This document shows, piece by piece, positions 60,165 through 64,000 of a stretch of 64,000 bases of DNA. Below the pieces are notes generated by a model. The model saw only the letters and a program-made list of their open reading frames with translations. It was not told the DNA's origin and searched no databases. The position numbers and the translations under genes are program-made. Source of the stretch: Piliocolobus tephrosceles (taxonomy: Eukaryota; Chordata; Mammalia; Primates; Cercopithecidae); assembly GCF_002776525.5 (NCBI RefSeq), contig NC_045444.1, positions 30,962,442 to 31,026,441 on the forward strand, given 5' to 3'. Within the stretch, counting starts at the first letter, position 1; each line of letters begins with the position of its first letter.

Positions 60165-60480
60165 GGGTTTTTTGTTTTTGTTTTTGTTTTTGTTTTGAGA
60201 CAGAGTCTCGCTCTGTCGCCCAGGCTGGAGGGCAGTGGTGCGATCTTGGCTCACTGCAAGCTCCGTCTGCCGGGTTCACACTATTCTCCTGCCTCACTCT
60301 CCTGGGTAGCTGGGACTACAGGTGACTGCCACCATGCCCGGCTAATTTTTTTTCTGTATTTTTAGTAGAGATGGGGTTTTGCCATGTTAGCCAGGATGGT
60401 CTCGATCTCCTGACCTCGTGATCCACCCGCCTCGGCCTCCCAGAGTGCTGGGATTACAGGCATGAGCCACCACACCAGGT
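60165..60480 (-). mobile_element. AluY/AluS SINE
   Basis: Reverse full-length Alu with (TTTTTG)n tail, 'gttagccaggatggtctcga', 'cctgacctcgtgatccaccc' and 'caagctccgtctgccgggtt' (AluY-like). The target duplication is weak (TTCATG on both sides). Confidence 0.92.
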
Positions 60481-61285
60481 CTTCATGCTTATTTTAAAGT
60501 GTGAAGTAGATTATCAAATTATATTAAATGTCTGGGTATATACATGTGTGCATATAATACATGTAAGATATTATGCATATGCATGTGTTTACATATATCA
60601 ATGATGATTAATGGATGGATAGATAGATAGATAATAGTAGGTAGACAGATATACCCATATATATATCCACACAGAGGAAGAAAACATCAGGAAAAACAGA
60701 TTTTAACGAATATTTGCTCTGTTTAGTGGGATTACAGGTGATGCTATTTTATTCTTTATATTGTTCTATATATTCAAATTTTCTGTAACAAAATGCATTA
60801 TTTTTATAATCAAAAGAGGGACTATAGCAGTTCTTTTTTAATAAGTAAGAACTATGAGCCTAGAAAAATTATGTTTTTCATAACACAACAATTTTAGTCT
60901 GGATAAAACCAAAATCAAAAAGACCCAGAGCATTCTCTGCCCTAATAGTCGCCCCTCTTACCTCTAAATAATGCAAAAGGGACTCCAAGGGACAAGAATC
61001 CAGATTTTCCTTAATTTTTAATTTGTCAATCATAAGCCATTATTAAACATCTACGATATGTCTAGCACTCTGTTAATGCATCTGTTTGTAAGACATTTCT
61101 AATGAGTTAGCATGACAAAATATACATACTTGGAAATCAAAAGATTTTTTGTTACACTTAAGGACACATTTCCACTTTGAGATTTTTCTGATTTGCCTAT
61201 TTTAAAATACAGTTGTGTCAGGAAAAGAAATACTTTTGATTTAGTGAGACCACAGATGTGATGACCACTGTGCATATGTTATATA
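60481..61285. other. Unassigned AT-rich DNA with (GATA)n
   Basis: A short GGATGGATAGATA run lies at 60611-60634. Nothing else recognised. Confidence 0.5.
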
Positions 61286-61287
61286 TA

Positions 61288-61432
61288 AATTCACAATCTT
61301 TTGCAAAATAGATATTATCATTCCTCATGTTGCAGATTCAGTAGCTGAGATATTTGTTTAAGGTATTAGAAGAAAGAACCCCATCCATCTAGGACTATAG
61401 CCAGTGTTCTATCCTTCATGCTGTATTGCCTA
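61288..61432 (-). repeat. MIR SINE, degraded
   Basis: 'attcacaatcttttgcaaaa', 'atagatattatcattcctca' and 'cagattcagtagctgagat' follow the reverse MIR order. Confidence 0.55.
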
Positions 61433-62669
61433 TTGTTAGAATTTTTACTTAATAAACAAGGAAAAGCAAGAAAAAAATAGAAGAAACATTCTATGCTATT
61501 GAGTGTTATGGATTTGCTACCAGGTGCTAGGTCTGTACAGCTTCTGGGGATAGTCTGTCCTGATTTCTTAGCCTAACAGTCTTCCGTCTGTCCAGGATCA
61601 GGAAACAGGCATTAATTGAGTTATTTCGAGTCTGTTTTGTGACTATAGATGTCCCCTAGGGAAAGTGCCCAATGTGTTCTGTGAGGATCTGTCATTTATT
61701 AAACTTCTCACACACTTTAGAGAACTAGTAAATAAACAGGAGCAAATTGTGACTAAAGAGACACATCCTTATGGTGTCTTAATTGTTAATATTTAAAAAG
61801 AGGCTATAGAGGTCATGGAAATTTCTTCTCTGTTGGACTGGTACTTCTGCTCCAGGTTATAAGGGAACAGGTGTGTGGCAGTAGCTCAAATATCTTGAAC
61901 ATCTTTTTCTTCCTGCTGCCAAATACTTTCCACCAAAAAATAGGAAACTAATTTTTAACATGTTGCTTAATGAAAGAACCAACATGTATTTTAACGTGGA
62001 AAAAAGTCACCCTTTTAAAGCGGCCCTGAAGATGGGTCTAACGCAGGCCCTCCAGAGACCTGCAGGAGAGGAACTTTGCTACTTCCTTCAGTGCACACTC
62101 AGAACAACTGGGTGTCCTTTGTTGCTGTTCTGGAATCATATGACCAGTCTTGGTTCCACCCACTTGCTTCAGCAAGAACATATACTATGGGTCTAGGGTG
62201 CTCTTAGGCCACTTATGTGCTTTATTTTCAATCTCAACCTTTATTTTCAAGCTCAATCTAAACCTGCAAATTCCACTTGTTTTCACTGATTTATGACTAA
62301 CTTCTCTGAATTCATTAAACCCTTCCACCCAATTCCACTCATTTACACAAAGAACATTTGACACACTCATTTGGATATCTTGCACATGGAAAGGAAAAAC
62401 TGTCTTTCTGAGAACATTCTAGTTTTGCAGTTTTCGTGTTTCAAAAAAATATTAAAGTGAATACATTTTACTAAATTGTATTACTATTAACAATATATTA
62501 TAAATAGATGTATAATAAAGATTTATGAGATATATAATAATATATGTTATTATATAATGTATAACATACTATAGATTAATTTTAATGCTGTTTAATATAT
62601 TTTATTAATATTAAAGTAATTTATATCATGCCCAGCGTGGAACAATAAGTATAAGCTTAGGGAAATTAG
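61433..62669. other. Unassigned intergenic DNA
   Basis: No gene or repeat recognised. It is very AT-rich at 62460-62620. Confidence 0.45.
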
Positions 62670-62915
62670 TATAGTTTGGTGGATAAGATGGTGAGTTCTG
62701 GAGCTAGAAACATAATTTTAAAATTCTAATCTGCCATTTATTTGCCAGTGTGACCTGGGCAAATTACTTAATTTCTCTATTGCTTTGTTAACTTAACTTA
62801 CAAATGGATGTAATAATGGTACTCATCTCAAAGTTTGATAGAAGGATTAAATAAAATTAATGCAGTGCTTGGAATATAATAGTCTCTCAAGTAATGTTAG
62901 CTACTATTAATATTC
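62670..62915 (+). repeat. MIR SINE
   Basis: Forward MIR order: 'ggtggataagatggtgagtt', 'gtgacctgggcaaattactt', 'ggtactcatctcaaagttt', 'gtgcttggaatataatagtc'. Confidence 0.88.
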
Positions 62916-62964
62916 TCTGAATTGTCATGGATTATACTACTTTTCGGAGGATACACACATAAAC

Positions 62965-63200
62965 ACAGAAAGACATGGATTCCTACTTAGAAGAACTTAA
63001 ATTCTATCTGAGTACACAAAAACATAAGCAAATCGCTTCAACACAACATGGCAAGTGCTATGCTATAGATGCACAACCTGCGTCTATGGGAGCACAGATA
63101 ATTCATATTGGCTCTGCCTCTGGTCGGGGGAGGATTCCTAGAGAGGACATCTTTTCCTGAGACTTGAAGGAAAACGAGGTGTTATTGAGGTAAGTAAAAT
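62965..63200 (+). repeat. Ancient interspersed repeat fragment, family not named
   Basis: 'ggcaagtgctatgctataga', 'tatgggagcacagataattc', 'ggaggattcctagagaggac' and 'ctgagacttgaaggaaaac' follow the same ancient family as 5868-6335. The frame at 62975-63160 is not a gene. Confidence 0.5.
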
Positions 63201-63582
63201 ATTTTGGAACATAAAAAGGCATATGAATGAATTGTATAGGATTTGGGGATTGAGAACAGTTTCTGGATTAGCCTATCATAAGGTCATGACAGTGCCATTG
63301 CCAGATGTAGGGTCACTGGAGGAGATTTATGATGGGGAAATTAAATCTATCTACAGTTTGGGACATGTTAATTTAGTTCCGCTTGTGACACAGTCAATTA
63401 AATGTATCTGGTGGGTATTTAGAGTCAAAATATCAGGGTCAGTACTGTCACAGTAAATTTGAAAATCTTCAGAATATAGGTGGTAGTTGAAATCATAGAG
63501 CAGAAGACTTTTTTTTTTTTGGTAAGAGAAATGGATGAGGAATACAATGTTGGGTAGAAATCAGTTTCAGATATCAAATAGA
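63201..63582. other. Unassigned intergenic DNA
   Basis: A T-run lies at 63510-63521. Nothing else recognised. Confidence 0.4.
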
Positions 63583-63812
63583 GGAGAATTTCTCAATCTT
63601 ACCCCTAGTGATGCCTTGCAGTGAATAACATTTTGTTGTTGTAGTTGTGGGAGACTGTCCTATGCAATACAGGATATCTGGCAGTTTCCTTGGGGCCTCT
63701 TCTCACTAGAATCTACCAGCATTCCCTGCCTTCTCTGGTTATGACCATGTGTCTCTGCACGTTGCCAAATGTTCCCCGGAGGACAAAGTCACCTCTAGTT
63801 TGGAACTGATGA
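63583..63812 (+). repeat. hAT-Charlie-type non-autonomous DNA transposon
   Basis: 'agaatttctcaatcttaccc', 'gtgggagactgtcctatgca', 'gttgccaaatgttccccgga' and 'caaagtcacctctagtttgg' match a hAT-group consensus whose ends resemble 'cagtggttctcaacc'. Subfamily not named. Confidence 0.7.
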
Positions 63813-63971
63813 AATAGTAGAAGGGAAACTGTGAAGCAGAAGAAGAGGGGATTTTCAGCCTGATAGGAAGAAAACAGCATTTCAATGTTCTTGAAAACTA
63901 CAAGGACAAATGCTTTCAAAACATTAAGAGAATATTCATTGGTTTTTAAAGACAGGTAGTTTACTATTATT

Positions 63972-64000
63972 AATATTATTATTTTATTATACTTTAAGTT
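63972..64000 (-). mobile_element. L1 3' end running off the window
   Basis: A TTATT-rich tail followed by 'ttattatactttaagtt' is the reverse complement of the L1PA 3' terminus ('aacttaaagtataata'). The rest lies beyond 64000. Confidence 0.8.

Noticed and set aside
1..64000. CRISPR arrays, operons, phage or other prokaryotic systems
   Set aside because: The sequence is primate nuclear DNA; the tandem arrays present are microsatellites with no spacer structure.
1..64000. tRNA, snRNA or miRNA genes
   Set aside because: tRNA-like words occur only inside MIR SINEs. No snRNA, 7SL or 7SK copy was recognised apart from Alus. The 13891 hairpin has no evidence of processing.

Overview
The window is non-coding DNA from a primate nuclear genome, most likely an Old World monkey. 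Primate origin follows from the many Alu elements (AluJ, AluS, AluY), the primate-age L1 3' ends and the THE1/MST LTRs. The Old World monkey call rests on one young Alu at 11382-11709. It carries the combination of bases I associate with the cercopithecoid AluYR group ('aagcctgtaat' near the 5' end, 'ggcgtaaa', and 'gagatccggccactgc' in the right arm) instead of the ape/human AluY bases. A 10-N placeholder inside a (CCTT)n repeat points to a draft assembly.

I find no protein-coding gene and no intact RNA gene. All open frames are short, lack recognisable domains, and mostly lie inside repeats or simple-sequence tracts. The one gene-derived unit is a broken processed pseudogene of ribosomal protein L6 (28190-29075). 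The window therefore looks like an intergenic gene-desert segment or the inside of a very long intron.

Layout. 0-5 kb: a Tigger/MER2-type DNA transposon end, then a complete minus-strand THE1 (MaLR) element with two LTRs and a 5-bp target duplication. 5-8.4 kb: MIR and other ancient repeats. 8.4-12.7 kb: two old L1 fragments back to back, invaded by AluS and AluYR, then an AluJ. 12.7-20.5 kb: L2, MIRs, an unusual 89-bp near-perfect hairpin, a hAT element, an Alu and a MaLR LTR. 20.5-28 kb: largely repeat-poor. 28-31 kb: RPL6 pseudogene and AT-rich unique DNA. 31-35.6 kb: a local ~150-bp duplication, an MLT1 LTR invaded by an L1 and an MSTA LTR, and the gap-containing (CCTT)n tract. 36-47 kb: AT-rich, repeat-poor, with a few SSRs and MIRs and a ~70-bp dispersed direct repeat. 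47-49.3 kb: AluS, a decayed repeat holding a tiny twin-primed L1, then L2. 49.3-54 kb: mostly unique. 54-61 kb: Alus, AT/CA-rich microsatellites, and a MER5A split in three by two L1s. 61-64 kb: MIRs, a hAT element and the 3' end of an L1 running off the window.

Nothing here works as a gene system. The interest lies in mobile-element archaeology (nesting order, target duplications, twin priming), a candidate template-switch hairpin, local duplications, and AT-rich repeat-free stretches that could hold regulatory DNA. All family names come from memory of consensus sequences and were not checked with a masking program.
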